NCBI GenBank assembly: GCA_902492275.1
Contig: CABUKW010000101.1
Location: forward strand, 1-11,019
Direction: 5' to 3'
DNA length: 11,019 nt
From: an uncultured Peptococcaceae bacterium
GTDB lineage: Bacteria; Bacillota; Peptococcia; Peptococcales; Peptococcaceae
Shown here: positions 1 to 6,962 of the stretch, in pieces
Position numbering within the stretch: position 1 is the stretch's first letter
How the letters are laid out: each line of letters starts with the position of its first letter
Position numbers and translations under genes: made by a program
The notes under the pieces: model-generated
Told to the model about the DNA's origin: nothing
The model's input: the letters and a program-made list of their open reading frames with translations, nothing else
The model's database searches: none

Positions 1-128
1 GGGGCAGCAAAGGCGGCAATGATGGTAGCTTGAACGAAGTGAAAGCAGCGCCTTGGGGTGCATATCGGTATTATGCCCTTATAGGGCTAGAACAAACCAC
101 CCATTTGACGGGTGGTTTTGTATTATAG
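1..128 (+). other. unassigned left edge: possible 3' end of a structured RNA, or C-terminus of a cut-off gene
   Basis: I do not recognise this stretch. Two readings are possible. As RNA it can fold: AAGGCG at 10-15 pairs with CGCCTT at 49-54, flanked by GCA 4-6 with TGC 59-61. An inner GCTT/AAGC helix lies at 28-31 and 43-46. A small hairpin forms at 60-76 or, alternatively, at 75-87, and the stretch ends in an intrinsic terminator. As protein, frame 3 is open from base 3 to a TAG at 126-128 and would give a 41-residue tail ending THLTGGFVL, but then the terminator hairpin would lie inside the coding sequence. The terminator favours the RNA reading or plain untranslated sequence. It lacks the ACAGAA landmark of RNase P RNA and the CCA end of tmRNA or tRNA. 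Confidence 0.3.
92..121. terminator. bidirectional intrinsic terminator at the 3' end of the LysR gene
   Basis: AAACCACCC (94-102) pairs with GGGTGGTTT (110-118) around a 7-base loop. Rightward it is followed by TTTTGTATT. On the minus strand the stem is followed by TTTGTTCT, a weaker U-tract. It lies just past the stop codon of the leftward LysR gene (129-131), so it probably ends both that transcript and whatever enters from the left edge. Confidence 0.75.
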
Positions 129-1001
129 TCAAAGTGAAGTGTGCAGACAACTTAAAAATTGTTCTATGGCAGCATTGTTGTGGCGTTTATGATAAAACAC
201 ACCGAACGATAGCGGTGCAGTGTCCTCTAAGGAAATGGTGCAAAATTCCGGCGCTTGCAGGCAAAGGATAGACGGTAAAATGGTAAGACCCATGCCGGCA
301 GCGACTAGACAATGGGAAATTTCGATACTGTTGCAGTAAAGAATTTGTTCAATAGGGTGAGTTTTCAGCAGTTTTTCTTGGAACAGCGCGGTAGAGCGAG
401 GCGCATACAAAGGATTGCAGGCAATAAGAACTTGGTCTGTCAGTTCTGCGAAAGTAATATGATTTTTGGCAGCAAAAGGGTGCTGGGCTGGTGCCAGACA
501 GACGAAGTGATCCTTTATCAATTCTTGAAATTGCAGATTTGCTTTGGGCAAGATATTTTCTTTGTAGTAAAATAGCAGGTCCAATTTCTTTTCTAAAAAT
601 AAATTTAAAATAATTTTGTAGTTTAGCACCTCAAATTCCGGTGTACATTGCGGCACAAGCCTATGGAACTGTGCTAAAATCGGTGCGATAGAAAATAAAG
701 CAGTGGGATTGCTGAGGCCAATCCGCAAAGAACAGGAGGCGATGTTTTGCCGTTGCAGCCGATTAATGGCCTGTTCTGTCTTGTTGATGATTTCTTTCGC
801 ATCTTGATAGAAAGACATGCCAGCCGGCGTTAATTCGACATGGCGTGTGGAGCGTAAAAATAAAGAAACGCCCAGTTCCTGTTCTAACGCGTTGATTTGT
901 TTCGTGACGGCAGGCTGCGAGATATATAAGGCTTCCGCAGCCCTTGCGAAACTTAGATTTTCCGCAACCAGGACAAAACATTTCAGATGATCAATATTCA
1001 A
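129..1001 (-). CDS. LysR-family transcriptional regulator
   Basis: This is a 290-residue protein, normal for the family. Residues 1-60 are the winged helix-turn-helix (core FARAAEALYISQPAVTKQI, about residues 18-36), followed by the usual linker helix. Residues 90-285 form the periplasmic-binding-protein-like effector domain. The start is TTG at 999-1001: AAGGAGG sits 7 bases upstream and the protein then begins NIDHLKCF as homologues do. The gene diverges from the MFS/kinase operon with about 98 bases between them, the classic arrangement for a LysR protein and its target. The gap holds a T-N11-A palindrome overlapping the likely -10 of this gene, which suggests autorepression. The inducer cannot be read from the sequence. 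The family call is firm; the target is inferred from position. Confidence 0.93.
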   Translation of the reverse strand: MNIDHLKCFVLVAENLSFARAAEALYISQPAVTKQINALEQELGVSLFLRSTRHVELTPAGMSFYQDAKEIINKTEQAINRLQRQNIASCSLRIGLSNPTALFSIAPILAQFHRLVPQCTPEFEVLNYKIILNLFLEKKLDLLFYYKENILPKANLQFQELIKDHFVCLAPAQHPFAAKNHITFAELTDQVLIACNPLYAPRSTALFQEKLLKTHPIEQILYCNSIEISHCLVAAGMGLTILPSILCLQAPEFCTISLEDTAPLSFGVFYHKRHNNAAIEQFLSCLHTSL

Positions 1002-1028
1002 ACTAATTCCTCCTTTTAATAACCGTTT

Positions 1029-1043
1029 GTTATGAATTATAAC
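1029..1043. promoter_or_regulatory. LysR-type operator (T-N11-A palindrome) overlapping the LysR gene -10
   Basis: GTTATGAATTATAAC is a perfect inverted repeat (GTTAT, 5-base centre, ATAAC). Its inner 13 bases (1030-1042) fit the T-N11-A LysR box. On the minus strand bases 1036-1041 read TATAAT, a consensus -10 about 35 bases upstream of the TTG start; the -35 is poor (about 3 of 6 matches near 1059-1065). Binding here would block the regulator's own promoter. No convincing -10/-35 pair is visible for the rightward operon, as expected for an activator-dependent promoter. Confidence 0.6.
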
Positions 1044-1099
1044 ACTTTTTCAATTCACAGTACAGCGAAAATCTGTTAAGCTAATGGTCGATATCAATC

Positions 1100-2320
1100 A
1101 TGGAAAAGGAGGAAAGACTAAAGCGTTTTAGTCGAAATTGTATGGAAAAAATTTGGAACAAAAAATTTATCCTGTTATTCATCACCAATTTGCTGATGAT
1201 GGCAGCTTTTTATGCTGCTGTGCCGATTTTACCTGTTTATTGCCAGGAACTGGGCATCACTGGATCCCGGATTGGTCTTGTTTTAACGGCTATGTCGGTG
1301 ACTACGGTTTTGTGCCGTCCGATTGCTGGGTACATATTAGATAATTTTAACCGTTATCACGTGTATATGCTGTTTTTAGCCTTGTTTTGCCTGCCATTTT
1401 TGGGCTTTGTGGCCTTTCCGTTTTTTGGCGCCCTGTTAGTGATCCGGTTGTACATGGGCGCTGTTTATTCAGTATGTGGTTCAGCAACAACCACACTAGC
1501 CGGTGATGTACTGCCGCCCAAAAAAGTAGGGCAAGGAGTAAACCGGTTTGCATTGACTATTTCTTTGGGGATGGCGGCCGGTCCTTTTATTGGCATTCAG
1601 CTGCAAAATAGGGTTAGCAGTCAGGCATCTTTTTTACTGCTGTTTATTTTGGTTGTGATTGCTTTTATTTGCGTATCCTTTTGCCGCATTCCGTACCCGA
1701 AGGTGCAACGCAAGAAGTTTGTGCTGGCGGATGCATTTTATAAACCCGCGCTGCCGTTTATGTTTAATATGATTTTTATCATGATTCCTTTTGGCGCTGT
1801 GATAGCTTACTCGTCTATTTTGGCACAGGAAAAAAATTTAACAGAAGCAATTCCTTTTTTCTATATCTTTTTAGTTGCAGGCATGTTGCTTTCTAAATTT
1901 TCTACACAAAAAATGATAGATGCCGGACGGCATACCATTCTGGTTGCTTGCAGTCTGCTTGTATTGATGCCGACCATGGCCAGCTATTATTTTTTGTCAA
2001 CAGCAGTTCATTTGTTATTGGCTGGCTTTTTGTTAGGTTTGGGTTATGGGATTTTACAGCCCTTGTTTCAATCCTTCGTGACTGGTACTACGCCAGGGCC
2101 AAAACGGGGAACCGCCAATGCGACATATCTATTATCGTATGATATCGGAATTGGCATAGGCTCTTTTCTGATGGGACTATTCCAGGAAAGCATCGGACTC
2201 TCAATGGGGTTTGCTGTGACTGCGGTGGCCTATCTGATTGGCGGAATTATTTATGCAGTGTATGTAGACAATTATTATTCTAAATTAATTTTCAATATGA
2301 AAGAAGAACATCTATTATAA
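1100..2320 (+). CDS. MFS transporter, 12-TM type, target candidate of the divergent LysR
   Basis: The 406-residue protein is strongly hydrophobic, with about 12 membrane segments beginning near residue 22 (FILLFITNLLMMAAFYAAVPILPVY). The loop between TM2 and TM3 carries a motif-A-like GYILDNFNR (residues 77-85, with the Asp). Segment 146-166 ends in GMAAGPFIG, typical of drug or small-molecule exporters of the MFS_1 family. The substrate is unknown. The start is uncertain. ATG 1100 has no Shine-Dalgarno, and the only good GGAGG (1108-1112) lies after it with no usable start at the right distance. Homologues generally begin near the second Met (ATG 1142, MEKIWNKKF), which would give 392 residues. 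It shares an operon with the kinase-like gene 13 bases downstream. Confidence 0.88.
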   Translation: MEKEERLKRFSRNCMEKIWNKKFILLFITNLLMMAAFYAAVPILPVYCQELGITGSRIGLVLTAMSVTTVLCRPIAGYILDNFNRYHVYMLFLALFCLPFLGFVAFPFFGALLVIRLYMGAVYSVCGSATTTLAGDVLPPKKVGQGVNRFALTISLGMAAGPFIGIQLQNRVSSQASFLLLFILVVIAFICVSFCRIPYPKVQRKKFVLADAFYKPALPFMFNMIFIMIPFGAVIAYSSILAQEKNLTEAIPFFYIFLVAGMLLSKFSTQKMIDAGRHTILVACSLLVLMPTMASYYFLSTAVHLLLAGFLLGLGYGILQPLFQSFVTGTTPGPKRGTANATYLLSYDIGIGIGSFLMGLFQESIGLSMGFAVTAVAYLIGGIIYAVYVDNYYSKLIFNMKEEHLL

Positions 2321-2333
2321 AGGGGCAGTTTTT

Positions 2334-2957
2334 ATGGAAAACAATTTTAGTATTACAATTGGGAGACAGTATGGCAGCGGTGGCCGGGAAATTGGAGAAC
2401 TATTGGCGGAACGCTTAGGCATGACTTTTTATGACAAAGAATTACTGATAGAAGCCGTGAAAGAGAGCGGTATGGAGCCAGAAATTTTTGAACAGTTTGA
2501 TGAAAAGCCTACCAATAGTTTTTTCTACTCTTTATGGATGGGCATACGCGCTGGAAAAATTCAGCCCAATCAATATGACTTGGCTTTACCGGAACAGGTG
2601 CATCAAATTGGCTTTGATGTGATTCGCAAGCTCGCTGAAGAAAAATCCTGCATTTTTATTGGCCGCTGCGCCGACTATGCGTTACGGACCCATCCGAATT
2701 GCCTGAAGCTTTTTATTTATGCGCCGCTAGATAGCAGAATAGAACGGATTCAAAAGCGCAGAAATGTAGACGCACGAGAAGCTGAAGACTTGATTCGACA
2801 AACAGACAAACAGCGTGCCGCTTATTATAATTACTACAGCAACCAAAAATGGGGCGCTATTGGCAGTTATCAGCTTTGTATTGACAGTAGTCTATGTGGT
2901 GTAGAAGGTACAGTGGATTTATTGGAACAATTGGTACAGAAAAGAAAAAGAGCATAA
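2334..2957 (+). CDS. cytidylate kinase-like family protein
   Basis: The 207-residue protein belongs to the cytidylate kinase-like P-loop family (Cytidylate_kin2 type), distinct from housekeeping Cmk. ITIGRQYGSGGREIG (7-21) is the modified Walker A loop. IGRCAD (109-114) and the Arg-rich lid RIERIQKRRNVDAREAEDLI (135-154) follow in the normal order. FYDKELL (32-38) matches the segment after the P-loop. Function in this family is poorly known; nucleotide phosphorylation is assumed from the fold, and no substrate is shown here. Ribosome binding comes from AGGGG 9 bases before the ATG. The gene follows the MFS gene at 13 bases, so the two are probably cotranscribed and under the LysR protein. A strong terminator ends the operon. 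Confidence 0.88.
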   Translation: MENNFSITIGRQYGSGGREIGELLAERLGMTFYDKELLIEAVKESGMEPEIFEQFDEKPTNSFFYSLWMGIRAGKIQPNQYDLALPEQVHQIGFDVIRKLAEEKSCIFIGRCADYALRTHPNCLKLFIYAPLDSRIERIQKRRNVDAREAEDLIRQTDKQRAAYYNYYSNQKWGAIGSYQLCIDSSLCGVEGTVDLLEQLVQKRKRA

Positions 2958-2977
2958 TAGAGTAATTGGAAACATAC

Positions 2978-3025
2978 AATGATGAAATCAGCAGAATGAT
3001 TATCTGCTGATTTCATCATTTTTTT
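2978..3025 (+). terminator. strong intrinsic terminator after the MFS/kinase operon
   Basis: AATGATGAAATCAGCAGA (2978-2995) pairs perfectly over 18 bp with 3003-3020 around a 7-base loop. A run of T (3019-3025) follows. The leading AATGATG gives the minus strand a much weaker tail, so it mainly acts rightward. Confidence 0.92.
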
Positions 3026-3080
3026 AGGACGCTTTTATTGTAGAGAAGGAATGAAATGATGGGGGATTTGAAGCTTTTTA

Positions 3081-3109
3081 TTGAATTTTTGCAGCGCTCA
3101 CGTTACAAT
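3081..3109 (+). promoter_or_regulatory. sigma-A type promoter for rluB
   Basis: TTGAAT (3081-3086), a 17-base spacer, then TACAAT (3104-3109). The expected start of transcription is near 3116, giving a leader of about 49 bases before rluB. It lies after the upstream terminator, so rluB begins a new transcription unit. Confidence 0.6.
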
Positions 3110-3164
3110 AGCATAGGTGGCAAGGAATTTGTCGAAATAGAAAATTGTAAAGAGGTGGAAAGCT

Positions 3165-3911
3165 ATGGCAGAGGAACGATTGCAAAAATATTTGGCTTCG
3201 GCGGGTGTTGCGTCTCGCAGGGCCAGTGAAATACTTATACGGGAAGGCCGGGTATCGGTAAATGGCAAAGTGGTGCAGGAATTGGGTACGAAAGTAGAAC
3301 CTGGCAAGGACAGCGTGTTGGTCGACGGAAAATCGGTGCAGCAGGAGGAGCAGCTGGTTTATTTGTTGATGAATAAGCCGGCCGGTTATGTGACTACGGT
3401 AAAGGATACCCATAATCGTTTAACCGTGATGGATTTGGTATCGGATGTCCCTTACCGTCTGTTTCCGGTAGGACGCCTAGATTACGAAACGGAAGGGTTG
3501 TTGTTATTGACCAATGATGGAGAATTTGCCTATCGTATGACCCATCCCAAATTTAAAATGGTAAAAACCTATGTGGCCACTGTGCAGGGCAATGTGACAA
3601 AAGAACGATTAGCGCTGCTGCAAAACGGCGTAGAATTGGAGGACGGCGTTACAGCGCCAGCCGATGTAAAAATTCTGCGGCGGGAAAATCATAAAACTGT
3701 GGTGGAGATTTCTATTCATGAAGGTCGCAACCGTCAGGTGCGCCGGATGTTCAAGGCAATCAAAAATCCCGTCTTGGAGCTGAAACGGATTGCCATCGGT
3801 TCGTTGCGTCTGAAAGGAATTAAGGTGGGAGAATACCGGTATTTGCAAGATGCTGAGTTAAAGCAACTGGGACAGCGTTTGGGGTTGCATTTATCTGGCA
3901 ATCAAGCGTAG
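3165..3911 (+). CDS. rluB: 23S rRNA pseudouridine synthase, RluB-type
   Basis: The 248-residue cytoplasmic enzyme isomerises a uridine in 23S rRNA to pseudouridine. Residues 1-58 are an S4 RNA-binding domain (ERLQKYLASAGVASRR, then VNGK at 32-35). The RsuA/RluB/E/F catalytic domain follows. KPAGYVTT (71-78) precedes the motif GRLDYETEGLLLLTNDG (103-119), in which Asp106 is the expected catalytic residue. RNRQVRRM near 190 is the family's basic segment. Length fits RluB. The RluB rather than RsuA/RluF assignment rests on overall resemblance. The ATG is preceded by AGAGGTGG. In related Firmicutes rluB often follows scpA-scpB; here it has its own promoter and is followed 12 bases later by an efflux pump gene whose ribosome binding site overlaps the rluB stop. 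Confidence 0.9.
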   Translation: MAEERLQKYLASAGVASRRASEILIREGRVSVNGKVVQELGTKVEPGKDSVLVDGKSVQQEEQLVYLLMNKPAGYVTTVKDTHNRLTVMDLVSDVPYRLFPVGRLDYETEGLLLLTNDGEFAYRMTHPKFKMVKTYVATVQGNVTKERLALLQNGVELEDGVTAPADVKILRRENHKTVVEISIHEGRNRQVRRMFKAIKNPVLELKRIAIGSLRLKGIKVGEYRYLQDAELKQLGQRLGLHLSGNQA

Positions 3912-3923
3912 GAGGCGGCAGTT

Positions 3924-5330
3924 GTGAATACAGAGCATGATAAAATCAGGCAAAATGGACAACAGGTTTTATTGGTGGTTTCTATTGTGCTGGGCGGATT
4001 TTTATCGCTATATAATTCGGTGGCGATGAATGTTGCGATTCCTACTTTTGTGAGAGTATTTGGCACCGATTTGGGACAAGTTCAGTGGATTATGATTAGT
4101 TATACGTTGATGATGGGCGTGTTAAGTCCCACAGCCGGTTATTTTGCCGATAAGTTTAGCTGCCGTAATTTATTTTGTTTTAGTATGGCAGGTTTTGCGA
4201 TGGTGGCGCTGTTATCCGGTTTTTGCGGCAATATTTATCAAATGATTGCCATCCGTTTGATTCAGGGTGGTCTGGCGGCGTTTATTGTGCCATGTTCCAT
4301 GATGATCATTTATCAGTTGATTCCCTATAAACAACGGTCTGTGTTTTTAACGCTGCAGACCGTTTCTATGTCGATGGGACCGGCGGTGGGGCCAGTGATT
4401 TCCGGTTTGCTGCTGACTTGTACCAATTGGCACTGGGTGTTTTGGATTAATGTGCCTATCGCGCTGCTGACAGCGTGGGCTGTCTATCAGGCTGTGCCTT
4501 ATGAATTGCACGACAGTCAGGAAAAATTGGATTATTTAGGATTTTCTTATGTAATTTTAGGTACCGTGCTGTTTTTACTCAGTTTTAATCAGGTCAATAG
4601 CTGGGGCTTTTCGTCACCGGCTTTTTGGGCGATGTTGCTGGTTGGGGCGGCTCTGATTGTTCTTTTTGTACATCGCTGTTTGCACAGCAATCATCCGGTT
4701 TTGAATTTTCAGGTATTATCTAGCCGTGATTTCAGCATTGCCTTGCTGATTAATAGCTGCATCAGTATGGCGCTGTGTTTGGTGCCTTTTGTGCTGGCTA
4801 TTTACTTTCAAGATATTTTAGGTTACACGCCGCTGTTTTCCGGCATGATTTTGCTGATTCCCGCCATTTTTTCCATTCTTGGCGGCCCGATAGCGCAAAG
4901 TATATACCATAAAGTGAATAGCAAGCCGATTATTATTGTGGCAATGCTGCTTTTAGCGATAGGCAGCTTTATGCTGAGCCATACGACGCTGCAGTCTACG
5001 CTGCTGTTTGTGGTATTTTGGCTTTGTGTGCGGTATTTAGGGATTGGTTTATCTTCCATGCCGATCACCGATTACGGCATGAGCTCCATTGACAGAGCCT
5101 TATCAGGACATGGGTCCTCGTTGATTAACTGGTTCAAAATGATGTCTACCAGTTTATCGCTGAGTATTTTTACAATGATTCTCAGCATGCGGGTCAGCTT
5201 TTACAGTCAAAGGATGGACAATCTTTCTGCACAAATGGCGGCCATTGTCGATGTATTTTTATATTCTTCGCTGATTTTATTTTTGTGTGCCGCAATTAGT
5301 TTGCTGTTAAAATCCAATAAAAATCTTTAA
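3924..5330 (+). CDS. MFS efflux transporter, DHA2 (14-TM, EmrB/QacA-like)
   Basis: The 468-residue protein has about 14 membrane segments, the length and layout of drug:proton antiporters of the DHA2 family. Family motifs are present: GYFADKFSCRNL (72-83, motif A), RLIQG (111-115, motif B with Arg111), GPAVGPVISG (152-161, antiporter motif C) and WHWVFWINVPIA (169-180). In TM1 the usual LD-x-T-I-V acidic residue is replaced: the aligned position is Asn31 within LYNSVAMNVAIP, so cation-drug recognition of the QacA kind may differ. The start is GTG 3924, 8 bases after TAGGAGG (3909-3915), which overlaps the rluB stop; the two genes are probably cotranscribed. The substrate is unknown. A terminator follows at 5385. 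Confidence 0.9.
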   Translation: MNTEHDKIRQNGQQVLLVVSIVLGGFLSLYNSVAMNVAIPTFVRVFGTDLGQVQWIMISYTLMMGVLSPTAGYFADKFSCRNLFCFSMAGFAMVALLSGFCGNIYQMIAIRLIQGGLAAFIVPCSMMIIYQLIPYKQRSVFLTLQTVSMSMGPAVGPVISGLLLTCTNWHWVFWINVPIALLTAWAVYQAVPYELHDSQEKLDYLGFSYVILGTVLFLLSFNQVNSWGFSSPAFWAMLLVGAALIVLFVHRCLHSNHPVLNFQVLSSRDFSIALLINSCISMALCLVPFVLAIYFQDILGYTPLFSGMILLIPAIFSILGGPIAQSIYHKVNSKPIIIVAMLLLAIGSFMLSHTTLQSTLLFVVFWLCVRYLGIGLSSMPITDYGMSSIDRALSGHGSSLINWFKMMSTSLSLSIFTMILSMRVSFYSQRMDNLSAQMAAIVDVFLYSSLILFLCAAISLLLKSNKNL

Positions 5331-5384
5331 AACTCTGTTGGGATAGCCCGTTATTTTGACGGGAAATCGTTATGAAATGCTATA

Positions 5385-5427
5385 GGCAGCAGTAAAACCG
5401 GAGATGTCGGTTTGTTGCTGTCTTTTT
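5385..5427 (+). terminator. intrinsic terminator after the DHA2 pump
   Basis: GGCAGCAGTAAAACCG (5385-5400) pairs with CGGTTTGTTGCTGTC (5408-5422) with one small bulge, a 7-base loop and a T5 tail. It ends the rluB-pump unit. It also overlaps the would-be N-terminal extension of the next open frame (ATG 5404), which argues that the true start is downstream at 5476 or 5485. Confidence 0.8.
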
Positions 5428-5475
5428 GTATGTTTGCGGCTTTGTCGTCATAGACTGGTAAAAACGGAGGGAGAC

Positions 5476-5793
5476 GTGATTGCCATGCGGGTCTTGATTT
5501 ATTGTCGCAGAGAAACGGATTTAACGCTTTTGCAAGAGGATTACACCAAACTATGTCAATATGCAATCCAGCAGCAATATCAGATAAGCAGCGTTTTATT
5601 GGAGCTGGATGCAGGAATTTTTGCCAAACGGCTGGGAATTTATGAGATAAGGCGGCAACTGCAGGCAGGGCGGGCAGAAGGAATTTTATTGTATGATTAT
5701 GACGTCTTAGCAGTCACAGAGGATGTGCGGCGGCAGATATTAGGCATGCTGCAGGACTATCCTGTTTTGCTGGCTAGAATGGATTCTTTTTAG
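5476..5793 (+). CDS. small protein resembling a catalytically dead serine-recombinase (resolvase) N-terminal domain
   Basis: About 105 residues from GTG 5476 (GGAGG 5 bases upstream) or 102 from ATG 5485. It has the pattern of a resolvase catalytic domain: strand MRVLIYCRRETD (like YCRVSTD at the start of resolvases), a helix of about 20 residues, LLELDAGIF, the helix KRLGIYEIRRQLQAGRAEG, then ILLYDYDVLAVT (like the VYDLDRLSR stretch). Two hallmarks are missing. The nucleophilic Ser position of YCRVS is Glu in YCRRE, and the Arg residues of DRLSR are replaced (DVLAV). No DNA-binding C-terminal domain is present. I infer a non-recombining protein of this fold with a structural or regulatory role; degraded remnant is the alternative. 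It lies 56 bases before the TRSP gene on the same strand. No clear promoter is visible upstream. Confidence 0.6.
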   Translation: MIAMRVLIYCRRETDLTLLQEDYTKLCQYAIQQQYQISSVLLELDAGIFAKRLGIYEIRRQLQAGRAEGILLYDYDVLAVTEDVRRQILGMLQDYPVLLARMDSF

Positions 5794-5808
5794 GAGTCGT
5801 GTTATAAT
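5780..5808 (+). promoter_or_regulatory. extended -10 promoter for the PRTase operon
   Basis: TGTTATAAT (5800-5808) is a consensus TATAAT with an upstream TG, at 17 bases from a weak -35, TGGATT (5780-5785). It overlaps the end of the resolvase-like gene, so the two PRTase genes can be transcribed on their own from about 5815, with a leader of about 35 bases. Confidence 0.6.
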
Positions 5809-5849
5809 AAAATGGAAATCAGTATCAACGAAACAGGTGAGGTAACTTT

Positions 5850-6962
5850 ATGGAGATGAGATGGGAGCAGATCATCGGAGCGGCCAAACGGGAAAATAAT
5901 CAAAAGCGCTCCTTCGTGGTTGTAAACCGTTGGCAGGGGAAGCATGTGCCGGTGCAGCCGACAAAAGCGTTGCAGATGATGACGCTTTTAGCGGAGCAAC
6001 TAAAGGAGCAGGCGAAGGAGCATTGTCTGGTCATTGGGTTTGCGGAAACGGCTACGGCCATTAGCTTGGCGGTGGCGCAGGCGTTGGGCTGCCCTTGTAT
6101 GACGACAACTCGGGAGGCGCTGCCGAGTGTAGACTATCTGTATTTTTCGGAGGCCCACAGCCATGCTACTGAGCAAAAGCTGGTCAAAGAAGATTTGGAG
6201 CATAGCTTAAGCTGGGTGAAACGCATTATATTTGTGGAGGATGAAATTACGACAGGCCGTACCATTTTACAGCTGGTGCGGTTGTTAAGAAAGACATACG
6301 GGCGGCAGTGCCCTGCTTTTACGGCAGCGTCGGTATTAAATGGTATGGGTACCGAGGAGTTGGCAATTTTCAATCAGGAACAGATTTCCTGTGTTTATTT
6401 GCACAAAACCGATCCGGCATTTTATGAAGCACAGGTGCAGCAGTATAAGACGCTGGGGAACAGTTATGATCTGCGGACCGTTTCTGCCGGTTTGTCGGCG
6501 GCGCCTTTTGTGTACGCCGGGGCTTTAGAATTGCGGCGTTTACAGAAACCGGCGGCAATTAAGGCGCAATGTGCTGCCCTTTATGAATTGATAAGGCAGC
6601 AAATTCCACTGCAGTCTAAAGAACGATTGCTGTTATTGGGAACAGAGGAATTTATGTATCCGGCCTTAGCGGCAGGGCAGATGCTGGAGCAGGACGGCTA
6701 TCAGGTATGGTGTCACGCCACGACGCGCAGCCCCATTGTTCCTATTGTCGAGCAGGGCTATCCGTTACAGGCGCGTTGGCAGTTGCACAGTTTCTATGAA
6801 GCGGAGCGTAATACCTATCTTTATAATTTGCAAGCTTATAAGAACGTGGTGATTGTTTCAGATGCAGCTTTAACGGCGAATAAAGGTTTAGAAAACCTGA
6901 CCGCAGCTTTGCGGCAGTGCGGTAACGAGAATATTTATGCCGTAGAATGGAGGCGCTTATGA
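5850..6962 (+). CDS. PRTase_2-TRSP domain protein (Ter-associated phosphoribosyltransferase)
   Basis: The 370-residue predicted cytoplasmic protein has two parts. Residues 20-215 are an orotate-PRTase-like domain (PRTase_2 type): VIGFAETATAISLAVA (61-76), then the PRPP-binding loop VEDEITTGRT (129-138). Residues 218-365 are the TRSP domain, named for its motif: GTEEFMYPALAAG (264-276), ATTRSPIVPI (290-299) and SDAALTANKG (337-346). In the family these proteins lie beside StiP/PELOTA PRTases, often with ATP-grasp, HAD and CitE-like genes in Ter stress-response neighbourhoods, where they are proposed to make a nucleoside-like metabolite. That role is prediction from comparative genomics. GGTGAGG precedes the ATG by 7 bases. 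The stop overlaps the next start as ATGA (6959-6962), so translation is coupled. Confidence 0.87.
   Translation: MEMRWEQIIGAAKRENNQKRSFVVVNRWQGKHVPVQPTKALQMMTLLAEQLKEQAKEHCLVIGFAETATAISLAVAQALGCPCMTTTREALPSVDYLYFSEAHSHATEQKLVKEDLEHSLSWVKRIIFVEDEITTGRTILQLVRLLRKTYGRQCPAFTAASVLNGMGTEELAIFNQEQISCVYLHKTDPAFYEAQVQQYKTLGNSYDLRTVSAGLSAAPFVYAGALELRRLQKPAAIKAQCAALYELIRQQIPLQSKERLLLLGTEEFMYPALAAGQMLEQDGYQVWCHATTRSPIVPIVEQGYPLQARWQLHSFYEAERNTYLYNLQAYKNVVIVSDAALTANKGLENLTAALRQCGNENIYAVEWRRL

Noticed and set aside
1..121. RNase P RNA 3' end, suggested by the GCCCTTATAGGGC stretch
   Set aside because: The conserved ACAGAA element expected just before this position is missing and the stretch folds on itself as a hairpin.
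53..271. Rightward 72-codon frame across the terminator and the LysR 3' end
   Set aside because: It runs through the hairpin at 92-121 and is antisense to LysR with a Cys-rich composition unlike a real protein.
3056..3230. Small open frame starting ATGATGGGG before and overlapping rluB
   Set aside because: It lies upstream of and across the rluB promoter and runs into rluB in another frame; it looks like a chance frame.
5347..5362. Small hairpin CCCG/CGGG before the terminator at 5385
   Set aside because: The stem has only four pairs and no T-tract; the terminator just downstream explains termination.
5404..5475. N-terminal extension of the resolvase-like protein from ATG 5404
   Set aside because: The extension overlaps the intrinsic terminator at 5385-5427, is an unlikely Cys-rich string and lacks a ribosome binding site; GGAGG at 5466 points to GTG 5476 or ATG 5485.
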